Positions 48,547 to 58,380 of a stretch of 64,000 nucleotides of DNA are shown here, in pieces (position 1 is the stretch's first letter; each line of letters begins with the position of its first letter). Made by a program: the position numbers and the translations under genes. The notes under the pieces were generated by a model. The model was not told the DNA's origin, did no database searches, and saw only the letters and a program-made list of their open reading frames with translations. The DNA comes from Deinococcus gobiensis I-0. GTDB taxonomy: Bacteria; Deinococcota; Deinococci; Deinococcales; Deinococcaceae. The stretch spans positions 1 to 64,000 of the forward strand of contig NC_017805.1 of NCBI RefSeq assembly GCF_000252445.1, read 5' to 3'.

Positions 48547-49347
48547 GTGACGGCGCTGCTCGGCGGCCTGGGGTTTCTGGGCCTGACCCTGCTGCTGGGG
48601 GGGGTGTGGACCCGGCGCGCGCTCACGCCGGGAACGCCGCCCCTGTGGGTGCCCGGCCTGGGGGCGGCGCTGCTGCTGCTCGGCTGGGGAGGGCAGGCCG
48701 CCCTGACCCTGAACGTGCTGGGCATGACTGCCCCGACCGACGCGCTGGCCTACCTGACCGACACGGGCGCGGGCCGTAGCCTGCTGCTGGGCCTGATGGG
48801 CGCGGCGCTGCTGCTGGCCGCCGAGCTGAGCGGCTGGCCCAGGGCCCTGGCCCTGCCCTGCGCGGCCCTGATCCTCTGGGGCGCGGCCGGCCTGGGCCAC
48901 GGGGCCGGGCATGGCCCGGGAGTGCGGCTGCTGCACGCCCTGCACGCCGGAGGTATGGCGGTCTGGCTGGGCGGGGTCCTGGCACTGCTCCTCAGCCGCC
49001 CGGCCACGGCGGCGCAGGCGCGGCGCTTTACCCCGGCCGCCCTGGGCGGTGTCGGGGTGCTGGCGGTCACGGGCCTGCTGATGGCTGCCGAGCACCTGTC
49101 GTCGCTGGCCGAGTGGACGGGGACCGCCTACGGCCGCACCCTGCTGCTGAAACTCGGTCTGGTGGCGCTGGCCCTGCTGGCGGCCGTGGCGGTCCGGCGG
49201 CGCTTTGCCCGGCAGCTCGGCGTACGCGCCGCCCTGGCCCGCGAGGCGGCGGTGCTGCTGGCGGTGGTCGGGGTCACGGCGGCGCTGACCACCCAGGCTC
49301 CGCCCAGCCACGCCGGCAGCGCCCACGCAGCCCACGGGGAACGATAG
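48547..49347 (+). CDS. copD: CopD-like copper-resistance membrane protein
   Basis: 266 residues with about eight hydrophobic helices. Segments such as LGGLGFLGLTLLLGGVWTRR, LLHALHAGGMAVWLGGVLAL and FTPAALGGVGVLAVTGLLMA match the CopD family, including the conserved His in HALHAGG. The GTG at 48547 starts 7 bp after the copC stop and has GAGG just upstream. The C-terminus is His-rich (SHAGSAHAAHGER). CopC and CopD probably act together to bring copper into the cytoplasm. Confidence 0.88.
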   Translation: MTALLGGLGFLGLTLLLGGVWTRRALTPGTPPLWVPGLGAALLLLGWGGQAALTLNVLGMTAPTDALAYLTDTGAGRSLLLGLMGAALLLAAELSGWPRALALPCAALILWGAAGLGHGAGHGPGVRLLHALHAGGMAVWLGGVLALLLSRPATAAQARRFTPAALGGVGVLAVTGLLMAAEHLSSLAEWTGTAYGRTLLLKLGLVALALLAAVAVRRRFARQLGVRAALAREAAVLLAVVGVTAALTTQAPPSHAGSAHAAHGER

Positions 49348-49411
49348 GGCCGGGAGAGGGGAGGCTGCCCGGCTGACGCGCCGCTGAAGATCGGTGCTTA
49401 AGGTCCCCTTC

Positions 49412-51247
49412 ATGTCTTTCCTGCGCCCCCTTTCGGCCGGCAGTCTCCTTCTCGGTACCCTGCTGCTCTCGGCCTGCACGTCCAGCATGTCGGTCACCGC
49501 GCCTACCGCAACGGCTCCCGCGTCGCGCGGGGCAGCCGAAACGGTGCCGGTGCCCGGCGTCGCGGCCTACGTGGACAACTACGCCGCACTCCAGAAAGAA
49601 GGCACGGCCGGCGTCGCCCTGCTGAGCGGCTTCGCGCAGCTCTGGAAGCCCGGCGCGACCTGGGACACCGGAACGGTCCTGAACTCGGCAGTGCTGGACG
49701 CCAGCCTGAACTACTCGGTCAAGGTCACGCAGGAGCGCACCGAGGCGCAGGAGATCGCCGCCTACTACGACGACCGCCAGAACCAGACCTACAGCGTCCA
49801 GAGCGGCCTCGGCCCGCTGACCGACGCCTACCGCAGCGGCGCGCGCGCGGCGACGAGCATCAAGCCCTACGCCTCCTACGGCAGCTTCGCGGCGTTCCGG
49901 GCCGCGACCTCCGCCGCCAAGGAGGACGACACCAACACCAGCAACGCCGGGGGCGACGTGACCTCGGCCGACCTGGGCGACACTGTCAAGCTCGTAGGGA
50001 CGGTGCGCAGCCTCTCGACCAGCCCGGCCAAGGCCTTCTACCTCTACCCGCGCCCCTGGCGGCAGAGCACCTCGGTGATCGTCGCGCCCTCGCTGCTGCT
50101 GGCGCGCAGCTCCACCCCCGCCACCGACGGCGGTTTCCCGAGCGGCCATACGAACGGGGCGTACCTCGCGGCGCTGGCGCTGGCCTACGCGGTGCCCGAG
50201 CGCTTCCAGGAACTCCTGACCCGCGCCTCGGACCTGGGCCAGGACCGCATTCTCGCGGGCATGCACTCGACTGTGGACGTGATGGGCGCGCGCCTGATGG
50301 CGACCGCCCACGCGGCAGCCATCCTGAACGACCCGGCCAACGCAGCGATCAAGGCCAACGGCTACGCCCAGGCGCAGAAATATCTCCAGGCGCGCACGGG
50401 CAGCACCGCCGACACCTTCTTCGCAGCGGCCCACAGCGCCCCGCTGAGCAGTGATCCCTATGCCGACCCGGCCACCAACCGCGCCACCTACCTGGCCCGC
50501 ATGACCTACGGCCTGCCGCGTGTGGGGGCCTCCGGCCAGACGGCGGCCGTGCCCAAGGGCGCAGAGGTGCTGCTCGAAACGCGTCTGCCGTACCTCGACG
50601 CCGCGCAGCGCCGCGCGGTCCTCAAGACCACGGCCCTGGATTCGGGCTATCCCATCCTCGACGACGCCGAGGGCTGGGGCCGCCTGAACCTCGTCGCGGC
50701 GGCCGACGGCTACGGCGCGCTCAGCGGCGACGTGCGCGTGACCATGGATGCGGGCAAGGGCGGCTTCAATGCCCTCGACCGCTGGCGCAACGACATCTCG
50801 GGGACGGGACAGCTCGTCAAGCTGGGCAGCGGGCAGCTGCGCCTGAGCGGCGCGAACACCTACTCGGGCGGCACCTGGGTCCAGGCGGGTACGCTGGCGG
50901 GCGACTCGGCGGGCGCGTTCGGCCGGGGAGATGTGTATGTCGGCGGCGGCACCCTGCTCAGCGACGTGACGGGCGAGGCCTCCATCGCGGGCAACTACGG
51001 CCAGGTGTCGGGCGCGGTCCTGGACCTGCGGCTCGAAGGCGCGCAGGACAGCCTGAAGATCGGCGGCGACGCCGTGGTGGGCGGCACCCTGAGCGTGACC
51101 TTCGCCCAGAAACCGGCGGCGGGCACCCTGGTCACCGTAATCCGTGCCCGCAGCGTGCAGGGCCGGTTCGACCGCGTGACCGTGAACGGGGCAAACGCGG
51201 AAGTGACCTACGTGACCGGCGGCGTGCAGGTACGCGTCGGCCAGTAA
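49412..51247 (+). CDS. PAP2-type acid phosphatase lipoprotein with autotransporter-type repeat
   Basis: 611 residues. A lipoprotein signal ends at LLLSAC. The phosphatase domain (about 60-330) contains the complete PAP2 signature: Lys207 and Arg214 in KAFYLYPRP, PSGH at 243-246, and Arg279, His285 and Asp289 in DRILAGMHSTVD. A second half follows with a loop region (LLETRLPYLDAAQRRAVLKT) and an autotransporter-associated beta-strand repeat, LVKLGSGQLRLSGANTYSGG, with GTLAGDSAGAFGRGDVYVG. No outer membrane barrel is present, so the protein is probably tethered by its lipid. ATG 49412 is preferred over GTG 49394 because it starts the lipoprotein signal directly. Confidence 0.88.
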   Translation: MSFLRPLSAGSLLLGTLLLSACTSSMSVTAPTATAPASRGAAETVPVPGVAAYVDNYAALQKEGTAGVALLSGFAQLWKPGATWDTGTVLNSAVLDASLNYSVKVTQERTEAQEIAAYYDDRQNQTYSVQSGLGPLTDAYRSGARAATSIKPYASYGSFAAFRAATSAAKEDDTNTSNAGGDVTSADLGDTVKLVGTVRSLSTSPAKAFYLYPRPWRQSTSVIVAPSLLLARSSTPATDGGFPSGHTNGAYLAALALAYAVPERFQELLTRASDLGQDRILAGMHSTVDVMGARLMATAHAAAILNDPANAAIKANGYAQAQKYLQARTGSTADTFFAAAHSAPLSSDPYADPATNRATYLARMTYGLPRVGASGQTAAVPKGAEVLLETRLPYLDAAQRRAVLKTTALDSGYPILDDAEGWGRLNLVAAADGYGALSGDVRVTMDAGKGGFNALDRWRNDISGTGQLVKLGSGQLRLSGANTYSGGTWVQAGTLAGDSAGAFGRGDVYVGGGTLLSDVTGEASIAGNYGQVSGAVLDLRLEGAQDSLKIGGDAVVGGTLSVTFAQKPAAGTLVTVIRARSVQGRFDRVTVNGANAEVTYVTGGVQVRVGQ

Positions 51248-51262
51248 GGCCGTCCCGCAGGT

Positions 51263-51305
51263 CATGAGCGACCGGCCCCCGTCAGCAGGGGGCCGGTCGC
51301 TCATG
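51263..51305. terminator. 18-bp perfect inverted repeat, bidirectional terminator
   Basis: CATGAGCGACCGGCCCCC (51263-51280) pairs perfectly with its complement at 51288-51305 around a 7-nt loop. It lies between the convergent PAP2 gene and the surface-protein operon. No T tract follows on either side. Confidence 0.75.
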
Positions 51306-51326
51306 GCCGGGGAAGGCCGCGCGGCC

Positions 51327-54300
51327 TCAGGGGACCTGCACCGTGAAGCAGCTCTGGCCCGAGGCGTTCGGAGCCAGGGTGGGAATCCTCACCCGTACCT
51401 GCCGCCCCGTGACCTCGCCGTCGTCGTCGCCGGCGGCGTCGGTCAGGGGCGCGCCGTCACGGGTCAGGGTGCCGGGCACGTAGACCAGGGGAGCATTGAA
51501 ATCGTCGGCCAGTCGCAGGTCGCTCAGGAGGTCGCTGCCGTCGTTGCGGTAGGTCAGGCAGTATTCGAGCTTCTCCTGCGGAAGGGCGGTGGCGCTGGAG
51601 CCTGCCCCGCCGGAGGTCAGGTTGCGCACGGTCTTGGTCAGGGTGGCCCGGCCCAGCACGACCACGGTGGTCGTGTCGCGCACCGTGCGCGGGTCCGTCA
51701 CGGCGCTGCCCGACCACGTCAGGCGGGCCTCCACGTCACGTGTGTCCTTGTCGCCGGCGTTCAGGTCTTTCGGGACGGTGACCTGCACCTCGATGGCGCA
51801 CGCGCTCAGGCGGCCGTCCGGGTCGCGTGGCCAGCTGTCGTCCACGGTGAAGGTCGTCACGGCGACGCGCTCGGACGCCTGCACGGTGCCGTCGCAGTTC
51901 AGGTCGCGGAAGAAGGTGGAGGTCGCGCCCGGCGTCCCGTTCGCCGTGGCCGTGAGGGTCACGCTGCCCTGGGTGCCGGGCCGGAACAGGTGGGTGTAAC
52001 TCGCCGTGCCCGGACTGAAGGCCGTCGCGTTGCCGTCGGGGGTGAAGGTCGAGAGGCCCACCAGCCCGAAGCGCCGCACGAGGTCGCGCCCAGCCGACAC
52101 GTCCAGGGCCAGCGGGCTCACGCCTGTCCCGCTGAGGTCGGTCGCCAGTACGGGCGAAGTGCCGGCCCCCTGGTCGTAGCCTGTGGGGGTGATCCCGCTG
52201 CCCGTGACCGTCAGGGCGGCGGCGGTGCCCAGGCTGGCGGGCCAGTAGAGGGCGTAGGTGCCGTCCGCAGCGCTCTGGACGGTGCGGGTGGTGCCGGCGG
52301 CGCTCAGGCTCACGGTCACGCCGCTCAGGCCCGGTTCGGTCCCTTCCTGCACCGCGTTGTTGGGGGCCGCGTTGTTGACGGTGGCCGACGTGTCCCGGCC
52401 GTCGTCGCGGAACAGCACGCCGCGTACCCGCGCGCCCGCGAACAGTCCGAAGTCCTGGTTCGTGACCGGCTGGGCCGCGACGGTCACGTCCCGCGCACCG
52501 GTTTCCGGGTTCACGAACAGCCAGCCGGCGGGCGGCGCCGGGGTCGGGTTGCTGCCCGAGTTCGTCACGATCAGGCGGTACTGCCCCGAGGGCACGTCGG
52601 CCAGCGAATAGCTGCCGCTGCCGCTCAGTGCGGCCGTCCCCGTGATCTGCCCGTTCTGCACGAGGTTGACCGAGACGGCGGGTACGCCCGACTCCTCGCC
52701 GGGGTCGCGCACGCCGTCGGGCTGCACGTCGCGGTAGACCACGCCGCTGACCGTGCACAGGCTGTTGACCCCGAGCACCGTAAACACGGCCTGCCCCACG
52801 CGGATGCCCAGCAGCCCCAGCAGGGGATCCACCACGTCCCCCAGCACGGCCGTCAGGACCGGCCCGACCACGTTGGTGGTCGCCGTCTTCAGCGGCGTGG
52901 TCAGGGTCGAGATGACCGTGTTCGTGATGGCGGTCAGGTTCAGGTTGTTGAGCAGGGGATTGGGCACCAGGACGCTGACGGTCGCCCCCCCGCCCAGAAG
53001 GCTGATCTCCAGGTTGTTCACGAGCGTGGTGGTCAGGGAGGCGATGGAGACGGTACCCGAGGTAAAGGTCCGCGTCTGGGGAAAGGAACCGCTGAAGGTA
53101 CCGGTCTGGGTCGCCGGGGTGCCGCTGGCGACCGAGCGCACCTGCACCGTGACCGGCACCGTGACCGTCGCCAGGGTGGTGTTGGGCGCGAGGGTGGTCG
53201 CCAGATTCAGGTTGACCGTCAGGTTGGCGGCCGTCGCCGGGGTCACGTCGGCCGGGCTCAGGATGCGGCTGCGGTTGAAGAACACCGAGTCGGCGATCTG
53301 GCCGATGTACAGGTCGGCTATGCCGGGCCGGGCCGTGAGGGTCAGCACTCCGCCCACGGGGTCGATGCTGGCGATGGTGCCTTCGGCCTTGGCGACCTCG
53401 GCGTACACGCTCAGTTTCAGCAGGCCGTTTTGCTGCGTGGCCCCGGCCTGGACCCGGAGGCCCAAGGGAAGGATGGAGGACACGGCCGCCGTCAGGCTGG
53501 TCAGGGTGCTCGCGTCCACCGAGAGGCCCTGCGTCAGCTCCACATCCAGCTTGAGGCGGATGGCGGCGGTGTGCAGGGTGGTTCCGGCCGGGCCGCAGGT
53601 GTAGACCGGCGGCTCGACGACCTGCGCGTACACCCTCAGCGAGGCGAGGCCGGACAGGCCCAGGGCCGCCGGATCGACCGTGATGGGGGTCGGCGTGGTC
53701 GCCACGTTACGGAAGTTGTAGAGCTGAAGGCTGCCGGTGAGGAGGTCCAGCACATTGAGGCGGATGTCCGCGAGCGCGCCCGAGGGAAGCTGGATGTTCA
53801 GCAGGTCGCCCAGGCGGATGCGCCCGCCCAGCGCGCCGAGCTGCGTGCCCAGCGCGTTCAGGGCGCTCACCTGGGCCGTGTTGCCGTCGGCCTGCGCGAC
53901 CTGCGCCAGCGCCGTGACGAGCTGGCCGACACTCAGGTCGGTGCTCAGCACCTGGGCGGTGCTCGACAGGTTGAGGTTCAGGCGCAGCCGCTCCAGCAGG
54001 GCGTTCAGGCCGACCGAGCCCTGCGTCAGGCCGTTCCAGTCGACCACCGAGAGGTTGACGGCCGTGCCGGGCAGCAGGGTATTCAGCAGCAGGTTCAGCA
54101 GCGGTCCCTGCTTGCTGTCCACGCTGGCCAGCCGGGGACCGACGGCCACGCAGGCCCCGCCCCGGCAGCTCTGCGCCGAGCCGAGGCTGACCGGAACCAG
54201 GCCGGCCAGGCACAGCAGCGTGACCAGGGCGCGCGCCGCGTGGGCTCCGGCGCGGCTGCGCAGCGCGCGCAGCGCAGTCCGGGCGGAATGGAGAGAAAAG

Positions 54301-54377
54301 GGGCGAAGACCGGGCGATGGACGACGCGCGTCCGGCACCTGTCCGCGAGTGCGGGACTCAGACGCAAGCCGGCTCAT
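51327..54377 (-). CDS. Large exported protein with SdrD-like B domains and DUF11-type C-terminus
   Basis: 1016 residues from ATG 54377 (GGAGG 8 nt upstream; it overlaps the upstream stop in ATGA). An unusually long, Arg-rich N-region precedes the signal helix (ALVTLLCLAGLVPVSLGSA, about 50-70). Residues about 75-550 are beta- and Leu/Asn-rich with many LNLN-type stretches. Then CTVSGVVYRDVQPDGVRDPG and VRGVLFRDDGRDTSATVN start two SdrD/CNA-B-type domains. The C-terminal part (TLTKTVRNLTSGGAG onwards) is a DUF11-like domain ending NASGQSCFTVQVP. No LPxTG or barrel is seen. Third gene of an operon of three giant exported proteins; adhesion or cell-surface structure is likely, but no function is proven. 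Confidence 0.85.
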   Translation of the reverse strand: MSRLASESRTRGQVPDARRPSPGLRPFSLHSARTALRALRSRAGAHAARALVTLLCLAGLVPVSLGSAQSCRGGACVAVGPRLASVDSKQGPLLNLLLNTLLPGTAVNLSVVDWNGLTQGSVGLNALLERLRLNLNLSSTAQVLSTDLSVGQLVTALAQVAQADGNTAQVSALNALGTQLGALGGRIRLGDLLNIQLPSGALADIRLNVLDLLTGSLQLYNFRNVATTPTPITVDPAALGLSGLASLRVYAQVVEPPVYTCGPAGTTLHTAAIRLKLDVELTQGLSVDASTLTSLTAAVSSILPLGLRVQAGATQQNGLLKLSVYAEVAKAEGTIASIDPVGGVLTLTARPGIADLYIGQIADSVFFNRSRILSPADVTPATAANLTVNLNLATTLAPNTTLATVTVPVTVQVRSVASGTPATQTGTFSGSFPQTRTFTSGTVSIASLTTTLVNNLEISLLGGGATVSVLVPNPLLNNLNLTAITNTVISTLTTPLKTATTNVVGPVLTAVLGDVVDPLLGLLGIRVGQAVFTVLGVNSLCTVSGVVYRDVQPDGVRDPGEESGVPAVSVNLVQNGQITGTAALSGSGSYSLADVPSGQYRLIVTNSGSNPTPAPPAGWLFVNPETGARDVTVAAQPVTNQDFGLFAGARVRGVLFRDDGRDTSATVNNAAPNNAVQEGTEPGLSGVTVSLSAAGTTRTVQSAADGTYALYWPASLGTAAALTVTGSGITPTGYDQGAGTSPVLATDLSGTGVSPLALDVSAGRDLVRRFGLVGLSTFTPDGNATAFSPGTASYTHLFRPGTQGSVTLTATANGTPGATSTFFRDLNCDGTVQASERVAVTTFTVDDSWPRDPDGRLSACAIEVQVTVPKDLNAGDKDTRDVEARLTWSGSAVTDPRTVRDTTTVVVLGRATLTKTVRNLTSGGAGSSATALPQEKLEYCLTYRNDGSDLLSDLRLADDFNAPLVYVPGTLTRDGAPLTDAAGDDDGEVTGRQVRVRIPTLAPNASGQSCFTVQVP

Positions 54378-57300
54378 GGAGTGCCTCCTGCACGGGTGGA
54401 ATCGGTGGGGGCCGCGCCGGAGACCGGAGCTCCGGAGACGCGGCCGCCCGAGAAGTCGAGGCGAACCGAGAAGCCGCTCTGGGTGTTCCACAGGCCGCCG
54501 GCCGCGCCGGGTACGCGGCCCCAGGTGTAGCCCGCGACGACCCACAGCGGTTGCTCGGGGCCGGTCAGGCGGTAGCGCAGGTCCAGGGTGGCGCCGTGGT
54601 CGGTCTGGCCCAGCACGGGCAGCCAGACCAGCCCGGCCCCCGCCCCGACGCCGAAGCGGTCGGTCACGTCCACCACGGCCCCCAGGGTCAGGCCCAGGAC
54701 ACTGCCCTCGGCGTCGCCCAGCGGCACGCGGTAGGACACGGAGGGTTGCAGGCTCAGGGGACGGTTCAGCAGCCGGCGCGACAGGGCCACGTTGGCCTGG
54801 GCCTCGCCTTCCAGCACGGTGCCGGGGTCGCTGCCCAGCGTGCCCGGCGGCAGGGTCGTGCCGGTGGTGAGGCGGTGGGTGGTGAGCAGCGAGAAGTCCT
54901 CGCGGCGCAGCGCGTAGCTCAGGCCGACGCGGGCCTCGGGGGTGGGCAGCAGTTGCCCGTTGGCGTCCAGCGAGATGGTCTGGCCTTCACCGAGCTGCCC
55001 GGTCACGCCGCCGCGCAGCGCCGCGCGGGGCTGCCCGTTGCTCAGGCCCACCTCGCCGCCCAGGGTCGCCACCAGCCGCTCGTCGGCGTAGCGCAGCCCC
55101 GCGCCCACGGTCGCCCCAAGGGTCCCCGAGGACATGTCGCGGTCCACGCTGGCGCTCAGGTTGGCCCCCAGGTGCTCGTTCAGGGCCAGCGGCACGTCCA
55201 GCCCGAAGCGGGCGCGCGAGGATTCCCCGGCCGCGCCCGGCAGCAGGTACGCCACGCTGAAGTTCGAGCGGCCCACGCGCTGGCGCAGGGCGAATTCGCC
55301 GGTGGGCCCGGCGCCGGGTCCACGGCCCCAGATCTGGCGCACCAGCGCCTCGGCGCTGAGGGTATCGGTCACCGCGTAGCGCACGCCGAACCGGGTTTCG
55401 GGCGCGCGGCCCGAGCCGGTGACGGGCTGGGCGTGCTGCACGTCGGCGCTCAGGCGGCCCGATTCGTAGCGGCCCAGTCCCAGCACGCCGAAGCTGCCCG
55501 TGTTCCAGTCGTAATCGGCCCCGGCCCCCAGCGACAGCGCCCCGAAGCGGCGCTCGGCCGTCGCCTCGCTGCGTGCGCCCGTGGTCTCGAAGCGCTGGCG
55601 AAGGGTCAGGCGGGTGTCGTTCAGGCGGTAGCTCACCGAGGCGGTGCCCAGTGGCTGCTCGCCCGCCACGGCGCTCAGGTTGGCGTCGGCGCTCAGCGGG
55701 CCCCGCTCGCCGCGCAACTCGGCGCTCAGGCGGCCCTGCGGGTAGAGCGGGTCCTGGGCGTAGGCCAGGCGCGCGCGCAGCTCGGGGGTGGTGTACGCCG
55801 CCGAAGCGCCGAAATAGAGGCGCCCCAGCCACGCCGCGCCAGCCTGCACGCTCCAGGGACCGCTGGCGTATTCGGCCCCGACCCCGGCGGCCACCAGGCT
55901 GCGTTCGCTGCCCAGCGGCGCGAAATTCACCACGATCTCGACCGGCGCGAAGCTCTCGTCGAAGGCCGAGAGGGGCGAGGCGAGGACCAGCAGCCCCCCT
56001 TCCTCCAGGATGTAGTCCTGACCGGGAACGAGCAGCCGCTCCTGTCCGGCCGAGCGCACGCTGACGCGCTCGGTGCCGGGCTGTGCGGCCTGGGGCAGCC
56101 GGTAGGTCCGGCCACCGTCGGCGCGCAGCGTGACCACGTCCAGCGCCGGGGCGATCAGGCCCGCGAAGCCCTGCACGCGCACCGGACCGCGCACCTCGGC
56201 GCGCAGGGCCGTGCCCGCGCCCAGCGTGTTCAGGCCCGGTATGCCCAGCGGCGCGGCGAAGTAGCCCAGACTCAGGTCGCCGCGGTCGTAGCGCACGGCG
56301 AAGCCGTCGGCCGAGCGCAGGGCGGGCTGGGCCTCGGCCGCGCTGCCCGTGACCGGGAAACGCGGCGCGGTGGGCGAATCGGGCAGGCCGCCGGTGTCCA
56401 GGGCGGCGCGTACCTGTCCGCCTAGCAGCGGGCCCTCGGCGTAGGCACGGGCCTGGGCACGCACCTGCACGCCGTCCGCGCCGAACTGTGCCCCCACGCT
56501 GCCCTGGTAGAGCGACAGCGAGCCGGAGGCCTGGCCCGCGTAGAGCCGTGTGCGGGTTTCGAGGCCGCCCAGGGCCGCCCGCACGGTGATCTCGCGCCCC
56601 GTCGCGACCGGCGCGAGCCGCAGCCGGGCCACGCCGCCGCTCAGGGCGACCTGATAGCCGCTCTCGGCCGGAGCGGCGTCGGGGGTCAGGGGCTCGGCGT
56701 CGGTGTCGACCGTCACGAAGCCCTGACCCCCGGCCACGCCCGCCGCGTCGAGCGCCTGAATCTCGATCTCCAGCGGGGTGTGGCCGTCGGCCAGCAGCGT
56801 CACGGGCCGCACGCTCAGGGTCCGGATCGCGCCCGCGACCGTCACCTCGACCGTTTCGCGTCCGCTGTCCGTGCGGGCCTCGATCACGTTCAGGCCGGGC
56901 CGCAGCGCCACGCCCACGTAGGTCAGGCGCCGGGTTCCGGGAGCTTCGCCCGGACCCTGCTGGCCCAGGCGGTCGGCCCCCACCTGCACGCCGTTGACCC
57001 ACAGGTCCAGCGCGCCCTGCGCCGGGCCTTCGAGCACGACGCCCGTGTCCGTGCCGCCGCGCAGGACGGTGCCGGGCAGGGGCGAGCGGATCAGGCCGCT
57101 GGGGGCGCTGGCCGGGGTGGCCTGCGCCGTGGCCGTGGCCGCTGCGGCTGCCCCGGCCGCTCCGGCCGGCAGGGCGAAGTCGGCGCGGGCCAGCCCCCGG
57201 ACCTCGGCCGTCTGCCGCCAGCTCTGCGGGGCGCGGGTCCCGGCGGCCAGGGACGCCGGGTCCAGTCCCACGAGCCACGGCCCCGGCGCGAGGTCGCGGA

Positions 57301-58366
57301 AGGTGTAGTTGCCCGCCGCATCGGTCAGGACCTGAAGACCGCTGGGCAGGATGACGCGCGCTCCGGCCACCGGCTGATCGCCGTCTCCGAAGCGCCCGTC
57401 GCCGTCGCTGTCCACATAGACGCGGCCGATCAGGGTCCCCAGTGCCCCGACCGCGTCCACGATCCGGACCTGCGCCGTGGCCGGGGCGCTCTGGAGCAGG
57501 CGCAGGCTGGCGACCGCCTCGGCCTGGGCCGGCACGGTCAGCCGGCCGTTGCCCACGCCGACCACCCGCAGCGTGTAGGGCAGGTCCAGACGCTCGCCGG
57601 GATTCACGCGGCGGGTCCAGGTCAGGACCTGACCGTCCGCGCCGGCCTCGACCTGAGGCTCGCCGTCGCCCGCCGAAGCCACGTACGTGGCGTTCGTGGG
57701 CACCAGGGCGCGCACGGTGACCGTCAGCGCCTCTGTGGCCGTATGGCTCAGCGACAGCACGAACGGCGCGCGCTCTCCGCTGCGCACCGTTTCGGCCCCC
57801 GCGCGGTGGATCAGGTTCAGCGCGGGGGTCGGTAGGGCCACGCGCACGCTCGCCACGGTGCGGCGCTCTCCGCACGACACCGACACGCCCACCTCCAGCG
57901 CCTCCGGCAACTGCACCGCGCGGCTGGCCGAGAGGCCCAGCAGCAGCGTGCGCGACTCGCCGGTCGCCAGGGTGACGCTGCTCAGGGCCGCGCCGTCGGG
58001 CGCGCCGTCCCCGTTGGTATCGGCGAAGAACGACGTGCGCAGCGAGGACGCCAGGTCGGCCGGCAGCTGGGCTTCCAGCCGGATTTCGCCGGGCGCGCCG
58101 TCTTGGCGCAGGGTGAAGGGCACGAACAGGGCGCCCGCGGCCGGAAGGGCCGGGGCACCGTTGACAGCGCCGAAGTTCAGCGCCGGGGAACAGAGCAGTT
58201 CACGGCGCAGTTCGACCGTGTTGGACGAGACGACCTGGGGAGTGTCGGAGCCGGCGACGTGCAGGGACGCGGTGTTCTGCACCGTGCCCTGGGCCGCCGC
58301 CCTTCCCGAGAGGCCCCCCAGCAGGAGGCCAAGGGTGATGAGGGTGGGGACCAGGGTCTGTTGCAT
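54374..58366 (-). CDS. Large exported protein with DUF11-like, carboxypeptidase-like and barrel-like regions
   Basis: 1330 residues. Signal peptide LITLGLLLGGLSGRAAA. Residues about 200-310 are DUF11-like (LSLSHTATEALTVTVRALVP). LIGRVYVDSDGDGRFGDGDQ to LTDAAGNYTFRDLAPGPWLV is a carboxypeptidase-regulatory/SdrD-type domain with Ca-binding-like DSDGDG. From about residue 690 the sequence changes to alternating strands with many LSLGxG and LRARLAYAQ patterns, consistent with an outer membrane beta barrel, ending near SVRLDFSGG. LLVPGQDYILEEGGLLVLAS is a segment often found in such surface proteins. It overlaps the next gene in ATGA. I infer an outer membrane anchor for the two other proteins of the operon; this is untested. 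Confidence 0.85.
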   Translation of the reverse strand: MQQTLVPTLITLGLLLGGLSGRAAAQGTVQNTASLHVAGSDTPQVVSSNTVELRRELLCSPALNFGAVNGAPALPAAGALFVPFTLRQDGAPGEIRLEAQLPADLASSLRTSFFADTNGDGAPDGAALSSVTLATGESRTLLLGLSASRAVQLPEALEVGVSVSCGERRTVASVRVALPTPALNLIHRAGAETVRSGERAPFVLSLSHTATEALTVTVRALVPTNATYVASAGDGEPQVEAGADGQVLTWTRRVNPGERLDLPYTLRVVGVGNGRLTVPAQAEAVASLRLLQSAPATAQVRIVDAVGALGTLIGRVYVDSDGDGRFGDGDQPVAGARVILPSGLQVLTDAAGNYTFRDLAPGPWLVGLDPASLAAGTRAPQSWRQTAEVRGLARADFALPAGAAGAAAAATATAQATPASAPSGLIRSPLPGTVLRGGTDTGVVLEGPAQGALDLWVNGVQVGADRLGQQGPGEAPGTRRLTYVGVALRPGLNVIEARTDSGRETVEVTVAGAIRTLSVRPVTLLADGHTPLEIEIQALDAAGVAGGQGFVTVDTDAEPLTPDAAPAESGYQVALSGGVARLRLAPVATGREITVRAALGGLETRTRLYAGQASGSLSLYQGSVGAQFGADGVQVRAQARAYAEGPLLGGQVRAALDTGGLPDSPTAPRFPVTGSAAEAQPALRSADGFAVRYDRGDLSLGYFAAPLGIPGLNTLGAGTALRAEVRGPVRVQGFAGLIAPALDVVTLRADGGRTYRLPQAAQPGTERVSVRSAGQERLLVPGQDYILEEGGLLVLASPLSAFDESFAPVEIVVNFAPLGSERSLVAAGVGAEYASGPWSVQAGAAWLGRLYFGASAAYTTPELRARLAYAQDPLYPQGRLSAELRGERGPLSADANLSAVAGEQPLGTASVSYRLNDTRLTLRQRFETTGARSEATAERRFGALSLGAGADYDWNTGSFGVLGLGRYESGRLSADVQHAQPVTGSGRAPETRFGVRYAVTDTLSAEALVRQIWGRGPGAGPTGEFALRQRVGRSNFSVAYLLPGAAGESSRARFGLDVPLALNEHLGANLSASVDRDMSSGTLGATVGAGLRYADERLVATLGGEVGLSNGQPRAALRGGVTGQLGEGQTISLDANGQLLPTPEARVGLSYALRREDFSLLTTHRLTTGTTLPPGTLGSDPGTVLEGEAQANVALSRRLLNRPLSLQPSVSYRVPLGDAEGSVLGLTLGAVVDVTDRFGVGAGAGLVWLPVLGQTDHGATLDLRYRLTGPEQPLWVVAGYTWGRVPGAAGGLWNTQSGFSVRLDFSGGRVSGAPVSGAAPTDSTRAGGTP

Positions 58367-58380
58367 CGTCGCCCCGCCCC

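Noticed and set aside
51264..54530. Open frame of over 1000 codons on the plus strand
   Set aside because: It is the antisense shadow of the surface-protein gene; its translation is a Gly/Arg/His/Gln-rich string without domains, whereas the minus strand has signal peptide and SdrD-type motifs.
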